DNA of 64,000 nt from Mesorhizobium jarvisii (GCF_003601985.1 NZ_QZXA01000009.1:124001-188000); one strand, 5' to 3'; positions 16,587 to 24,024 are shown, counted from the stretch's first letter. Notes: generated by a model from the letters alone, not told the origin. A program made the numbers and translations.

Positions 16587-16946
16587 CTACTCGCACCCGA
16601 CCCCATCATGGTCGCGGTCCAGTTTGTTTGTATCGGGTCCGATGATCCTTACGGGGCCGACAACAACCGGATTGTTTCCCTTGCCGCCAGCGCAGTCCAG
16701 GTCGCCTCCACTGCGAGAGGTCAAGCGCCGGTAGTTGTTGACAACGGCGACAGCGCGGGCGCCATCGCCTTCGATGTGAGTGTTCTGGCTATTGGGATTG
16801 AACGGATCGACCGTCTGCATAATCGCGTTGGCGTGGTTGGCGTCTCCAGATGCCAGTGTCACGCTATCGTAATGGTTTAAGTAATCGGCTGAGCAGCCGG
16901 ATACGAATAGGGCAGCAGAAATTGCTGCTACGAAATAAAAGCGCAT
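16587..16946 (-). CDS. Lipoprotein with excalibur-like C-terminus
   Basis: The start at ATG 16946 is preceded by GGGGGA and gives 119 residues. The N-terminus is a lipoprotein signal with lipobox F-V-S-G-C (Cys17). The C-terminal end D-R-D-H-D-G-V-G-C-E is the core of the excalibur motif, a short EF-hand-like calcium-binding element of extracellular proteins, with a second Cys in D-L-D-C-A-G. It ends two bases from the DUF1515 stop in the convergent direction. It is probably expressed in the lysogen and could alter the cell surface, but no function is known. Confidence 0.65.
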   Translation of the reverse strand: MRFYFVAAISAALFVSGCSADYLNHYDSVTLASGDANHANAIMQTVDPFNPNSQNTHIEGDGARAVAVVNNYRRLTSRSGGDLDCAGGKGNNPVVVGPVRIIGPDTNKLDRDHDGVGCE

Positions 16947-17010
16947 GAAAATTCCCCCATCACTTGGGGATACTATGCGCCTAGTGCGATTTTGTCGAAT
17001 CGCGTGCTTG

Positions 17011-17039
17011 CCCGCTCCGGTTCGCCGGGGCGGGCTTTT
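17011..17039 (+). terminator. Rho-independent-like terminator
   Basis: The arms CCCGCTCCGG and CCGGGGCGGG, with one G-T pair, enclose a TTCG tetraloop and are followed by CTTTT on the plus strand. It lies between two minus-strand genes, so it most likely stops late prophage transcripts that pass the DUF1515 gene. Confidence 0.6.
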
Positions 17040-17044
17040 GCGTT

Positions 17045-17272
17045 TCATTTGTGCGCGATGTTCGGCGCTGGCGGCTTCGTGGCCGCGCGAAGCTGCAATC
17101 GCTCGACCGTAGCGACAATCGCCGCGGCGATGGCTTCCGCCTCATCAATCAAGCCAGGGCCATAAATGCCGTTCACGGCTTCCTCGCTTGGCAGCACGCC
17201 GGGCGGGCAATGCTCTTCCACCGTCTCCCTGATCAGCCGCAAGGCGGCACGTCCTTCGGGATCGTTCTTCAT
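17045..17272 (-). CDS. Small protein of unknown function
   Basis: This 75-residue protein has a helical N-terminal half with an E-T-V-E-E-H-C-P-P-G segment and a C-terminal helix rich in Ala and Arg. It lies 98 bases upstream of the lipoprotein gene on the same strand and is divergent from the ligase gene, with which it shares a promoter region at 17273-17358. Base composition and amino-acid use look like genuine coding sequence. No motif indicates a function. Confidence 0.5.
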   Translation of the reverse strand: MKNDPEGRAALRLIRETVEEHCPPGVLPSEEAVNGIYGPGLIDEAEAIAAAIVATVERLQLRAATKPPAPNIAHK

Positions 17273-17358
17273 GCTCGACCGAACACGCTGGCGCGTTGAA
17301 AGTTCCGGAACTATTTTAGCTCAATCTTATTTAATGGCGGTCTGTCAGAGTTCCGTGC

Positions 17359-18243
17359 ATGCGTTTGAAGTTCGTCGCGCCCTTGATGCCGACCTTGGTC
17401 AACCAGCCGCCGGAAGGCGACGGCTGGATTCACGAAGTCAAGTTCGATGGCTACCGCTCGCAACTGATCATCGACGAAGTCGGCACCAGGATCTACACCC
17501 GCAACGGCCATGACTGGACCGCGAAATATCGCGACCTGGTGCAGGAGGCGAGGGGCCTCGGGGCGGAAAGCGCCATTGTCGACGGCGAGATCATCGTGCT
17601 CAACGAAGCCGGGCTTTCCGACTTCGGCGAGTTGCGCAAGGCGATCACCCGCCGGCAACATGACCTCTATTTCGTCGCCTTCGATCTGCTGCACCTCAAT
17701 GGCCACGATTTGCGCGACATGGCGCTCGAGGAACGGCGCGAGATCCTGGCCAGCATGATCGAGCCTGGCGGCCGGATCCAGTTCAGCGAGCCGCTGCCGG
17801 GCGAAGCCAAGGCGATCTTCCACCTGGTCGACCAGGCCGGCCTTGAAGGAATGGTCTCGAAGCGGCGCGAGAGCAGATACCGCAGCGGCCCGTCAACGAA
17901 CTGGCTGAAGGCGAAATGCTATACGGTCGAGGAATACGAGCTGCTAGGCGTCGAGCGTGAGGCCGGCAAGCCGGCCTTTGCCCTGATGGCGGATCGGGCG
18001 ACAGGCCGCTATGTCGGGTCGGCCTTCATCAACTCCAGCCGGGCCATCCGCGAGCGGCTATGGAAGCGCGTCCAGGAGCACGCCGCGCCGGCGCCGAAGG
18101 GCATGAAGCGGCCGGCGACGCAATGGGTAAAGCCTGGCATCATCGGCCGCGTGAAACACTTGCGCGGCGAGGAGGATTTGCGGCATGCTTCCCTCCAGGA
18201 CTTTCGGGAGGAAGATGGTGCCAATCCGACGAGTGGCGAGTGA
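17359..18243 (+). CDS. ATP-dependent DNA ligase, LigD-type ligase domain only
   Basis: This 294-residue protein carries the ligase motifs in order: motif I E-V-K28-F-D-G-Y-R with adenylated Lys28, motif III D-G-E-I near residue 75, motif IV E-G-M-V-S-K-R and motif V W-L-K-A-K, then an OB-fold part. It is the ligase module of the bacterial end-joining enzyme LigD without polymerase or nuclease domains. No Ku gene is in the window. The phage may use it to seal breaks in its own DNA, or it may work with host Ku. It overlaps the next small gene by 29 bases. Confidence 0.9.
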   Translation: MRLKFVAPLMPTLVNQPPEGDGWIHEVKFDGYRSQLIIDEVGTRIYTRNGHDWTAKYRDLVQEARGLGAESAIVDGEIIVLNEAGLSDFGELRKAITRRQHDLYFVAFDLLHLNGHDLRDMALEERREILASMIEPGGRIQFSEPLPGEAKAIFHLVDQAGLEGMVSKRRESRYRSGPSTNWLKAKCYTVEEYELLGVEREAGKPAFALMADRATGRYVGSAFINSSRAIRERLWKRVQEHAAPAPKGMKRPATQWVKPGIIGRVKHLRGEEDLRHASLQDFREEDGANPTSGE

Positions 18244-18427
18244 CGCCGGTATATTCGACGAAACCGAATTAGCACTCCTCGGCAGGGTTTTCGACAAGCT
18301 GAAACTTGAGCAACGGTTACCGGACACCCTCGATGCGATCGCATCGCGGGTCATCGCAAACTATATGGCCGGCATCAAAGACGAGGCTGAACTCCTCTCG
18401 CTTTCGCGATGGCCGCTCCGTCGCTAG
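18215..18427 (+). CDS. Small rhizobial helical protein
   Basis: A 70-residue reading starts at ATG 18215 with GGAGG close upstream and overlaps the end of the ligase gene. The sequence (F-D-E-T-E-L-A-L-L-G-R-V-F-D and A-S-R-V-I-A-N-Y-M-A-G-I) resembles a family of short helical proteins common in rhizobial genomes, often in several copies. It may be cotranscribed with the ligase. The function is unknown. The region from 18428 to 18584 holds no gene that I can see. Confidence 0.55.
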   Translation: MVPIRRVASDAGIFDETELALLGRVFDKLKLEQRLPDTLDAIASRVIANYMAGIKDEAELLSLSRWPLRR

Positions 18428-18584
18428 GATTGTCAAGGCGGCCCGGCCAGCCTTCAGGTTGACACAGGGCGACTAGCCGGGCCAAGCCGGCCATTTGAGG
18501 AAGCCGGGCGAACAGCAATCCTACTCTCCCGTCGTCTTCTTTCAATTGAAAATGAATGTACGATTTTTACGGAGTCGTGATTCG

Positions 18585-18830
18585 CTAGAACGGCTTGCCC
18601 GCACGCATCATCGCCCGAGCAATGGCAAGCTCAGCTTCCGTCCTAGCGTTCTCTTTCTGGGTCATGTTGTCGGCCGCGATCAGCCGCTTCAATGACCGCA
18701 GCGTTTCGCCGCGCGACCATCCGGCCTCCAGCATGCAATCGACGATGGCTTGGAAGCCGGGCTCCATCGCCTCCTGGCAGTCGATGGAGCGGTCTGGATA
18801 CTCGCTAGCTTCTCTTGGTCGACCAATCAT
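18585..18830 (-). CDS. Small rhizobial conserved protein
   Basis: The ATG at 18830, directly preceded by GGGGGCGAG, gives 81 residues; longer in-frame starts lack a ribosome site. The sequence R-S-I-D-C-Q-E-A-M-E-P-G-F-Q followed by a helix A-G-W-S-R-G-E-T and a C-terminal Glu/Ala helix belongs to a short protein family widespread in rhizobia. Its start overlaps the end of the gene at 18805-19026 by 26 bases, suggesting one transcript. The function is unknown. Confidence 0.6.
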   Translation of the reverse strand: MIGRPREASEYPDRSIDCQEAMEPGFQAIVDCMLEAGWSRGETLRSLKRLIAADNMTQKENARTEAELAIARAMMRAGKPF

Positions 18831-19026
18831 CTCGCCCCCGCCAAATAGCTGTCGCCGCGTTCGCGATGCTCGAAGCAAAACCAGTGCGATGCCTGCCTCG
18901 GCTTCGCGTATCCGAACGGCGCGCGTTTTCGCACTCGTCAAACTCGCAGACGTGATTTTCGATCCGCTCATGCGCGAACCGCAGTGCGGGTAAGCCGTCA
19001 GTTTGGCGGGCGGGTTCATCACTCAT
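18805..19026 (-). CDS. Small protein of unknown function, divergent from SOS-box gene
   Basis: This 73-residue reading begins 43 bases from a perfect LexA box at 19069-19083 and reads away from it. The N-terminal half (ARQTDGLPALRFAHERIENH) looks like natural protein, while the Arg/Ser-rich C-terminal half is less convincing. No clear Shine-Dalgarno sequence precedes the ATG. It is followed by an overlapping small gene on the same strand. It could be an untranslated leader instead of a gene. Confidence 0.4.
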   Translation of the reverse strand: MSDEPARQTDGLPALRFAHERIENHVCEFDECENARRSDTRSRGRHRTGFASSIANAATAIWRGRDDWSTKRS

Positions 19027-19068
19027 GGCTAAAAGATTCCATAAGCCGTCTTGACGTTCAAGGAAAAT

Positions 19069-19083
19069 GTTCCTTTTCTGTTC
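19069..19083 (+). promoter_or_regulatory. Perfect alphaproteobacterial LexA box
   Basis: GTTCCTTTTCTGTTC is an exact GTTC-N7-GTTC match, the operator used by LexA in alphaproteobacteria. It ends three bases before the ATG at 19086 and lies in the 59-base gap to the divergent gene starting at 19026. Bound LexA would block transcription or initiation at both. Confidence 0.75.
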
Positions 19084-19085
19084 TC

Positions 19086-19379
19086 ATGGCGCACGACCCG
19101 ATCGACACGCTGGGCAAGGCCACCCGGCACAATATGCTCGTCAAGGCGGAATGCAGCTGTGGCAACGTCCGCTACTGCCGTTCCGCCGATCTGATGATGG
19201 TCTATGGCGGCGGCGTTGATCCGCTGAAGCTCAAGTTCGACTGCAACCGATGCAAGCCCGACATAAAGATCACGCTGCTCGAGGTGCATCCCGAGCACCT
19301 TCCCAAGAAGCTGATGATCCACAAGCCGATGAAGGTCGACGGCAAGATCACCTGGTACACGGAACGGTTCCGTGGCTAG
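19086..19379 (+). CDS. Zinc-ribbon-like protein under a LexA box
   Basis: I chose ATG 19086, giving 97 residues, because it lies immediately after the LexA box and starts the conserved part (AHDPIDTLGKATRHN). Four or five Cys residues (C-S-C-G-N-V-R-Y-C and C-N-R-C) could form a zinc ribbon, with a basic C-terminal half. This is a common small protein in rhizobia, often near phage genes. SOS control suggests that it acts when DNA is damaged or the prophage is induced. It overlaps the next gene by eight bases. Confidence 0.65.
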   Translation: MAHDPIDTLGKATRHNMLVKAECSCGNVRYCRSADLMMVYGGGVDPLKLKFDCNRCKPDIKITLLEVHPEHLPKKLMIHKPMKVDGKITWYTERFRG

Positions 19380-19743
19380 CGACCGTCTCCTAGTCCGATC
19401 CGCCTATCAACGCGGCTGGCAGATAGTCGATGGCAGCGCGATCGTGGAAACGTTCGAGACGAAGGAAGACGCCTTCCAATGCCTTGTCGATCGCGGCGCG
19501 CGAGTTCACCTCTCTTGGAAACGGACCGTCATCGCCGGGGCCGAGGTGCCATATGACTTCTGTGCCGAGTTTCAGAGCAAGTATGCAGGCCGCATCAGGA
19601 AAGAGCTGCATGGCCCTGGCGTTGGCAAGTGGTTCTGGTTCAGCGGCTCGTCCAGCGGCAGCGTGGACACGAAAGATGAAGCCGTGTTCGGCGTTGAACG
19701 CGCATACACCCGCAAGATCGCCGGCGCGGACTTGCCTCGATAG
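19372..19743 (+). CDS. Protein of unknown function, coupled to zinc-ribbon gene
   Basis: This 123-residue protein starts inside the last codons of the zinc-ribbon gene, so the two are probably translated from one SOS-controlled message. It has several aromatic residues, a segment G-K-W-F-W-F-S-G-S-S-S-G-S and two Cys residues. No known domain is apparent. Its place in the prophage cargo block gives no further clue. Confidence 0.55.
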   Translation: MASDRLLVRSAYQRGWQIVDGSAIVETFETKEDAFQCLVDRGARVHLSWKRTVIAGAEVPYDFCAEFQSKYAGRIRKELHGPGVGKWFWFSGSSSGSVDTKDEAVFGVERAYTRKIAGADLPR

Positions 19744-19928
19744 CCGTCCGACGGTTTTGCATTTCGGACCTAACTTATTGAAATCAACGAGCAGGTTTTC
19801 ATCGATTTTACAGCAAAATCCTTGGATTACTGTCAAAGGGCTAGCTTCCCAAGCTGACAGCATAGACCCTGCTATTGCTTTGAAAACAGCATTCTGCAAA
19901 GTGTTGCTGGGGATAAAGGGGGGGAGCG

Positions 19929-21239
19929 ATGGAAATTGGCACTTACAGGATAGTTCGGTCCGTTCTTCGAGATCGCGAGTATGCGCCAGGCGGCCCGAAC
20001 GCCAGAGAGGCCATCTCCCTATACTCTAGTCGTCAGCTCAATGTTTATCAGGCCATTATCAATGCATTCTACCAGAAATCGGAAGACAAGAATTCAGATG
20101 ATAGCAATCACATAATTAAGAGGGTAATAGAGGGAATCGTCCAAAACGCGACAGCTAATGCCCCTGCCCAAATACTGGAAGAGCAGTCCACGCTTGCGCT
20201 GAAATCAACTATCCCTGTTGTCACGAATGCAAACGTTGACGTCGTCAGCGCCCTGAAATTATCTGATTTTGGGGAGGACAACCCACTAGTTGCATTTGCA
20301 GGTGGCTTAGTTTTTGAAATTAGAAACTCTTATAGTCCACAACCTACCAACACGCCCATTGCAATCGTTCGCGAAATGGCGAGTTATGCGGCATGGCGCG
20401 CTATTGACGAAGGATCCAGAGATCAAACTGGTGCTATATTTGACCGACTAAATCAAATAAGTTCTGAGGCTGATCAGGCGGTTCAAAAAGCCAACAAAGA
20501 CATGGGAGTGGCCGCCAATAATTTTGCGGTCTTAACTGAGCAGCTTCGAACACGCTCAACGACGGCCATTGAGGCTGCGGAGCGGGCCGCGGAACAGGTA
20601 GCAGCCTTCCAGCTGCATGCGAAAGACCTACAAGCTCGGTTGGATGGGTTCGAGGCTGATATCCAAGCTAAAAGCCTGGATGCTGAAGAGAAGCTTTCGA
20701 GCTTCTTGAATGCAGCGCAAGCTCGCACGGCTTACCGACAGGTTGTCAGTTATTGGTCTGATCGGGCGACAGATTCTTGGCGTGCGTTAGTAATATCTAG
20801 CCTAGCATTAGCAGTATTCTTGATTGGTCTTCCGATATTGGCTGTTCTTGAGAATGATACTGTAATTAACTTTCTAAAACATTTGACCGACGCCACCAAC
20901 GTTCCGCTAGGCTCTGAACCAAACGCAGTCGTGCTGACCGTTGCAACAGTGAGCCGGCTAGTGGTGATCACGATTCCGTTAGCGCTTTACTTTTGGCTGA
21001 TCAAACTTCTTGTGCGCTTCAACATACGATCGATGCTGCTCATGGATGACGCTCGTCAGCGAGAAACGATCATCGAAACTTACTATAAGATGATCGAGCA
21101 GGAAGCGGCAACGAAGGAAGATCGATCGATGATCTTACAGGCTCTTTGTCGCCCGCCTCCCGGCCACGGAGGCGACAATGTCGAGCCTCCTAGCGTGACA
21201 GACATAATTGAAAGGGCGGTCGGCAAATCCGTCTCTTAA
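19929..21239 (+). CDS. Two-pass membrane protein with coiled coil, DUF6161-like; defence candidate
   Basis: This 436-residue protein has a soluble N-terminal domain (1-160), a long predicted coiled coil (about 165-265), membrane segments at about 286-307 and 333-359, and a cytosolic C-terminal domain. That domain holds an M-L-L-M-D-D-A-R-Q-R motif followed by E-T-Y-Y-K-M and a stretch A-L-C-R-P-P-P. The order of two helices then 'D-A-x-x-R ... aL-x-R-P' resembles DUF6161. The gene is visibly richer in A/T than its neighbours and lies alone beside the attachment site, the usual place for defence or other cargo genes. A strong GGGGGGAG site precedes the ATG. Confidence 0.7.
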   Translation: MEIGTYRIVRSVLRDREYAPGGPNAREAISLYSSRQLNVYQAIINAFYQKSEDKNSDDSNHIIKRVIEGIVQNATANAPAQILEEQSTLALKSTIPVVTNANVDVVSALKLSDFGEDNPLVAFAGGLVFEIRNSYSPQPTNTPIAIVREMASYAAWRAIDEGSRDQTGAIFDRLNQISSEADQAVQKANKDMGVAANNFAVLTEQLRTRSTTAIEAAERAAEQVAAFQLHAKDLQARLDGFEADIQAKSLDAEEKLSSFLNAAQARTAYRQVVSYWSDRATDSWRALVISSLALAVFLIGLPILAVLENDTVINFLKHLTDATNVPLGSEPNAVVLTVATVSRLVVITIPLALYFWLIKLLVRFNIRSMLLMDDARQRETIIETYYKMIEQEAATKEDRSMILQALCRPPPGHGGDNVEPPSVTDIIERAVGKSVS

Positions 21240-21400
21240 TGTTCTGGCTGCTAAGTGTGCTCTATGTGGAACAACCCATGGATACGAAACGGCCTCCCGC
21301 TACCATCGCTCCAGATGGCGGTAAGAGACTCAAACTGCGCCCAGAAAGCGCTCAGATAATCCACCCAAGTGCTCGGTTTCGACGGTAATGTTCGGGCATA

Positions 21401-21432
21401 AACGGCGTAAAAAAGCCCGGAAATGCGCCGTT
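21401..21432. repeat. Inverted repeat next to the attachment site
   Basis: AACGGCG (21401-21407) and CGCCGTT (21426-21432) are perfectly inverted with an 18-base loop, 16 bases left of the tRNA fragment on the prophage side. It could be a terminator for the gene ending at 21239 or part of the integrase/excisionase binding region. Confidence 0.45.
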
Positions 21433-21448
21433 CCTGCGGTTTGAACGC

Positions 21449-21496
21449 TCGTTTACACCGAAGATGTCGGCGGTTCGAGCCCGTCATCGCCCACCA
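21449..21496 (+). other. Prophage attachment site (attR): 3' half of tRNA-Val(TAC)
   Basis: The 48 bases run from the anticodon arm to CCA: TCG, loop TTTACAC with anticodon TAC, CGAAG, variable loop, T-arm with GGTTCGAGCC, acceptor strand ATCGCCC, discriminator A and CCA. No D-arm or GGGCGAT acceptor strand precedes it, so it is not a working tRNA gene. Such a copy of a tRNA 3' end marks the distal end of an element integrated in that tRNA gene. The intact tRNA-Val gene should lie left of the window, beside the integrase. Confidence 0.82.
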
Positions 21497-21802
21497 TTCC
21501 ACGTCGTCTTGAAGATGCGATTTGGCCCTTCCTGGAGGCAGGACGATGGGAGCCTGATGCTTCCGAGGATTGAACCTAGATCCGTTTGAAGTCGGTAAGC
21601 CCCGCACGTATCCTCTGGCCCTCTGCGAAGGCGAGGGCGAAAGACTCCAGACAGAATGATCGGGTTGGTTCCTCGTCACCGTCGATCATGCGGACGGACC
21701 ATTCTCCGCAGGCTTTTCGCAGGTTGCGATTTCGCCGATGGGAACGTTAGCAGGGCTTCGAAGTTTCTTGACCGCTAAGGCGACCTTGCGCGGAGGTGGC
21801 GG

Positions 21803-22006
21803 ATGAAGACGACAGTTGGACCGGATACCGTCGACGTGGCCAAGGCGGTCGAAACGATGCTCACGGAGCATGACGGCCCTGCCTTTCTATCGATGGCCGA
21901 ATTCATCGAAGTGCTTCGTCAAAGGACGGGAACGGACCGTTCTGACGCGGATCTGAAAGCCCTCGTCACAAAGAAGGCGGCTGTGCTTGGTATCGTTATG
22001 GAGTGA
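21803..22006 (+). CDS. Small host protein of unknown function
   Basis: This 67-residue acidic helical protein has the segments A-V-E-T-M-L-T-E-H-D-G-P-A-F and E-V-L-R-Q-R-T-G. GGAGGTGGCGG precedes its ATG, so it is well set up for translation. It is the first apparent host gene after the prophage end. No domain is recognised. Confidence 0.5.
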   Translation: MKTTVGPDTVDVAKAVETMLTEHDGPAFLSMAEFIEVLRQRTGTDRSDADLKALVTKKAAVLGIVME

Positions 22007-22153
22007 GGGAGGCCAAGCTCGGCTACGCAGCTTGTGCCCGGATGCTGTTTGCGTATCGGCGCGCCTGCATGAGCCATTTCAGTGCTCTTGTTTGCGCGGC
22101 GTACAACCCACAGTCAACGCTGCGCGCAAGATCGATTGAACAAGGCCGGCGCG

Positions 22154-22363
22154 TTACAGCTTGTTCTGCCGCTTTTCGATAGCATAGGATGTCCAGCGGC
22201 AGCACATGCCCGCAATCGATGTGGTGGCGCCACCGAACAGGCATGCGGCAAGCACCGGGTCTTGCGAGGCATTTTTCCAGCTGACCACCGCCAGCAATAT
22301 GACGCTTACCGTCGAGACCACATAGCCGATACCCTTGAGCGCATGCGGCGAAACCTTGACCAT
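22154..22363 (-). CDS. Small two-helix membrane protein
   Basis: This 69-residue protein has two hydrophobic helices (about residues 10-27 and 36-54) joined by a short loop, and a basic C-terminus (E-K-R-Q-N-K). Similar short membrane proteins (N-terminus S-P-x-A-L-K-G-I-G-Y-V-V-S-T) are found in related rhizobia. The function is unknown. Start and strand are supported by the coherent membrane topology; the opposite frames are shadows. Confidence 0.6.
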   Translation of the reverse strand: MVKVSPHALKGIGYVVSTVSVILLAVVSWKNASQDPVLAACLFGGATTSIAGMCCRWTSYAIEKRQNKL

Positions 22364-22491
22364 TCACACTCTCCCTTCGCTCCAACGTTGAACATTTGTA
22401 TCGGCACCGGGTTCCGTTCGTTGGTTGCCACGCGGGAACCTTTTGCCTGTTCGCGCGTGCTACTGCGATCTGGGCGCTGGATGGACGAGCC

Positions 22492-22959
22492 ATGACAAAC
22501 TTTCTGAAACTCCCGGCGAAGTCGCGGAACCTGTTTCGCGTTGTCGTCGAAACGCCGCGCGGAGCAGCCGCCAAGCTCGCCTACGACCCCAAGACGGGCG
22601 TCTTTCAATATTCAAGGCCGCTGCCGGTCGGCAACACATACCCTTATGATTGGGGGTTCGTACCTTCCACCGTCGGGGAAGATGGTGATCCGCTCGACGG
22701 GATGGTGATCCACCAGGCCGCTACAGCACCTGGCGTGGTCATCAAATTCGATCTGCTCGGCGCATTGCGGGTGAAGCAGAAGGAGCCTGATGGGGCGGTC
22801 ATCCGCAACGATCGTTATATTTTCTGCCCGCGCAAGGAGGATGCGCCGGACAAGCCCGTGACTGCCGACCATTTGTCGCAGGATTTGCGCCAGGAGATCG
22901 AGCAGTTCTTTTTGTCCTCCGTGCTGGGCACGGGCAAGACGATCAAGCTGAAAGGCTGA
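22492..22959 (+). CDS. Inorganic pyrophosphatase family protein
   Basis: The 155-residue protein starts at ATG 22492. It carries the family I pyrophosphatase signature E-D64-G-D66-P-L-D69, whose aspartates bind catalytic metal ions, preceded by the Y-P-Y-D-W-G-F segment of the active site. It is shorter than standard Ppa (about 175 residues) and lacks some C-terminal parts, so it may be a paralogue of the housekeeping enzyme with another phosphoanhydride substrate. It stands alone between small genes and a terminator. Confidence 0.8.
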   Translation: MTNFLKLPAKSRNLFRVVVETPRGAAAKLAYDPKTGVFQYSRPLPVGNTYPYDWGFVPSTVGEDGDPLDGMVIHQAATAPGVVIKFDLLGALRVKQKEPDGAVIRNDRYIFCPRKEDAPDKPVTADHLSQDLRQEIEQFFLSSVLGTGKTIKLKG

Positions 22960-23129
22960 CAGGACGCCAAGGAGGCTGCCAGGTCTCTCGGCAAGGGCGC
23001 GAGGGCTTTTCGGCGCAATCGCAAGTGATGGCCTTGTCTTCCGCGATCACACCATAGGCTAACACGGTGACGCGGTTCACAATACAATTGCAAGCGGTCG
23101 ATTCCTCCGGGATGTAGCCACTCCAAAAG

Positions 23130-23161
23130 CCCGCCGCGGGTCGCTCCCGTGGCGGGTTTTT
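23130..23161 (+). terminator. Rho-independent terminator
   Basis: The arms CCCGCCGCGGG (23130-23140) and CCCGTGGCGGG (23146-23156) pair with one G-T, have a five-base loop and are followed by five T. It probably ends the pyrophosphatase transcript. The stretch 22960-23253 otherwise shows no convincing gene. Confidence 0.8.
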
Positions 23162-23253
23162 CATCATCAGGGGTTGCAGGCCATAGGGGGTGCGAGCTTC
23201 CTGACGCCTCTACCCGGCGGATCGCTCCTGCGCCGTCCGAAAGACATGGGCGA

Positions 23254-24024
23254 TCAAGGCGGCACCATCCGGAAATCCTTGCCCTCGGGCAGCAATTGCC
23301 CACCATCGACGACAATGGTCGTGCCGGTGATGTAGCTTGCGTCGTCCGAGGCAAGGAACAGGAAGGCATTGGCGACATCGCGCGGACTGCCGAGCCGGCC
23401 GAGCGGGATCGAATCCTCCATGTTCTTGATATAAGCGGCGCCGCGATGCTCCTGGATGGCTTCGGTCAGGATGTTGCCGGGCTCGACGCCGTTGACGGTA
23501 ATGCCGTAGCCGGAGAACTCCAGGGCTGCTGCCCGGATGAAGCCGTTGATGCCTGCCTTTGTCGCCGAATAATGGCCGTGGCCGGGGCTTGTGACATGCG
23601 GTCCGGTGATGGAGGAGGTGTAGAGCATTCGTCCGGAGCGCTGCGCCTTCATCGGCACCAGGGCTGCGCGAGTGGCATTGAAGGTGCCGCGCAGATTGAC
23701 GGCCATGACGCGATCCCAGTCGTCGGTGCTGGTGTTCTCGATCAATTGCCAGGGATAGATCCCGGCATTCTGCACGATGATGTCGAGGTGGCCGTAATGG
23801 TTCAGCGCCAGTGTCACCGCGGCCTCGGCGTCGCGCATTTGCGAAATGTCGGTGCCGATGAAGGGGACACCGAGCTCGCTGGCGGTCGCTTGCCCGGCCT
23901 CGGCCTCGCTGTCGGCCAGCACGAGTCGTGCGCCTTCTTCGGCAAAGCGCAGTGCGGTGCCCTTGCCGATGCCGCGCGCGCTGCCGATGATCAGCGCCAC
24001 CTTGTCTTTCAATCGTCCAGCCAT
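23254..24024 (-). CDS. SDR family oxidoreductase
   Basis: From ATG 24024 the protein has 256 residues. It shows the classical short-chain dehydrogenase motifs: cofactor loop G14-S-A-R-G18-I-G20, N-A-G near residue 86, and catalytic Ser138, Tyr152 and Lys156. The Asp37-like acidic residue after the second strand (L-A-D-S) suggests NAD over NADP. It follows the ABC permease by 13 bases in a sugar uptake cluster, so it probably oxidises the imported sugar or polyol. The substrate is unknown. Confidence 0.87.
   Translation of the reverse strand: MAGRLKDKVALIIGSARGIGKGTALRFAEEGARLVLADSEAEAGQATASELGVPFIGTDISQMRDAEAAVTLALNHYGHLDIIVQNAGIYPWQLIENTSTDDWDRVMAVNLRGTFNATRAALVPMKAQRSGRMLYTSSITGPHVTSPGHGHYSATKAGINGFIRAAALEFSGYGITVNGVEPGNILTEAIQEHRGAAYIKNMEDSIPLGRLGSPRDVANAFLFLASDDASYITGTTIVVDGGQLLPEGKDFRMVPP

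Larger units (their letters stand above)
1..21496. mobile_element. Temperate siphophage prophage, right part (enters from left of window)
   Basis: A collinear run of tail morphogenesis genes (26-12816), an acyltransferase, a lysis cassette (14648-16165) and cargo genes ends at a partial tRNA-Val copy at 21449-21496. A long tape measure, a frameshifted chaperone pair and a J-like tip protein indicate a long non-contractile tail. Capsid, portal, terminase, repressor and integrase genes are not in the window, so the left end and integrity of the prophage cannot be judged. All the recognisable structural genes visible here are intact. The right boundary is inferred from the tRNA fragment. Confidence 0.9.
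21240..21802. other. Gene-free junction: prophage end, tRNA fragment, host flank
   Basis: I see no convincing protein gene in this stretch. It holds an inverted repeat at 21401-21432, the tRNA-Val fragment at 21449-21496 and about 300 bases of host sequence without clear features before the small gene at 21803. A minus-strand open frame over the fragment contains G-S-N-R-R-H-L-R-C-K-R, the usual false translation of antisense tRNA sequence. Confidence 0.6.

Noticed and set aside
21420..21496. Complete tRNA-Val gene
   Set aside because: Only the anticodon-to-CCA half is present. The bases before it have no D-arm and no acceptor strand complementary to ATCGCCC.
21251..21679. 142-residue minus-strand open frame with G-S-N-R-R-H-L-R-C-K-R
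   Set aside because: That phrase is the usual false translation of the antisense of a tRNA 3' end, here the attachment-site fragment at 21449-21496.
22943..23167. 74-residue minus-strand frame after the pyrophosphatase
   Set aside because: Its start lies within the terminator stem at 23130-23161 and its end overlaps the pyrophosphatase 3' end; coding character is not convincing.
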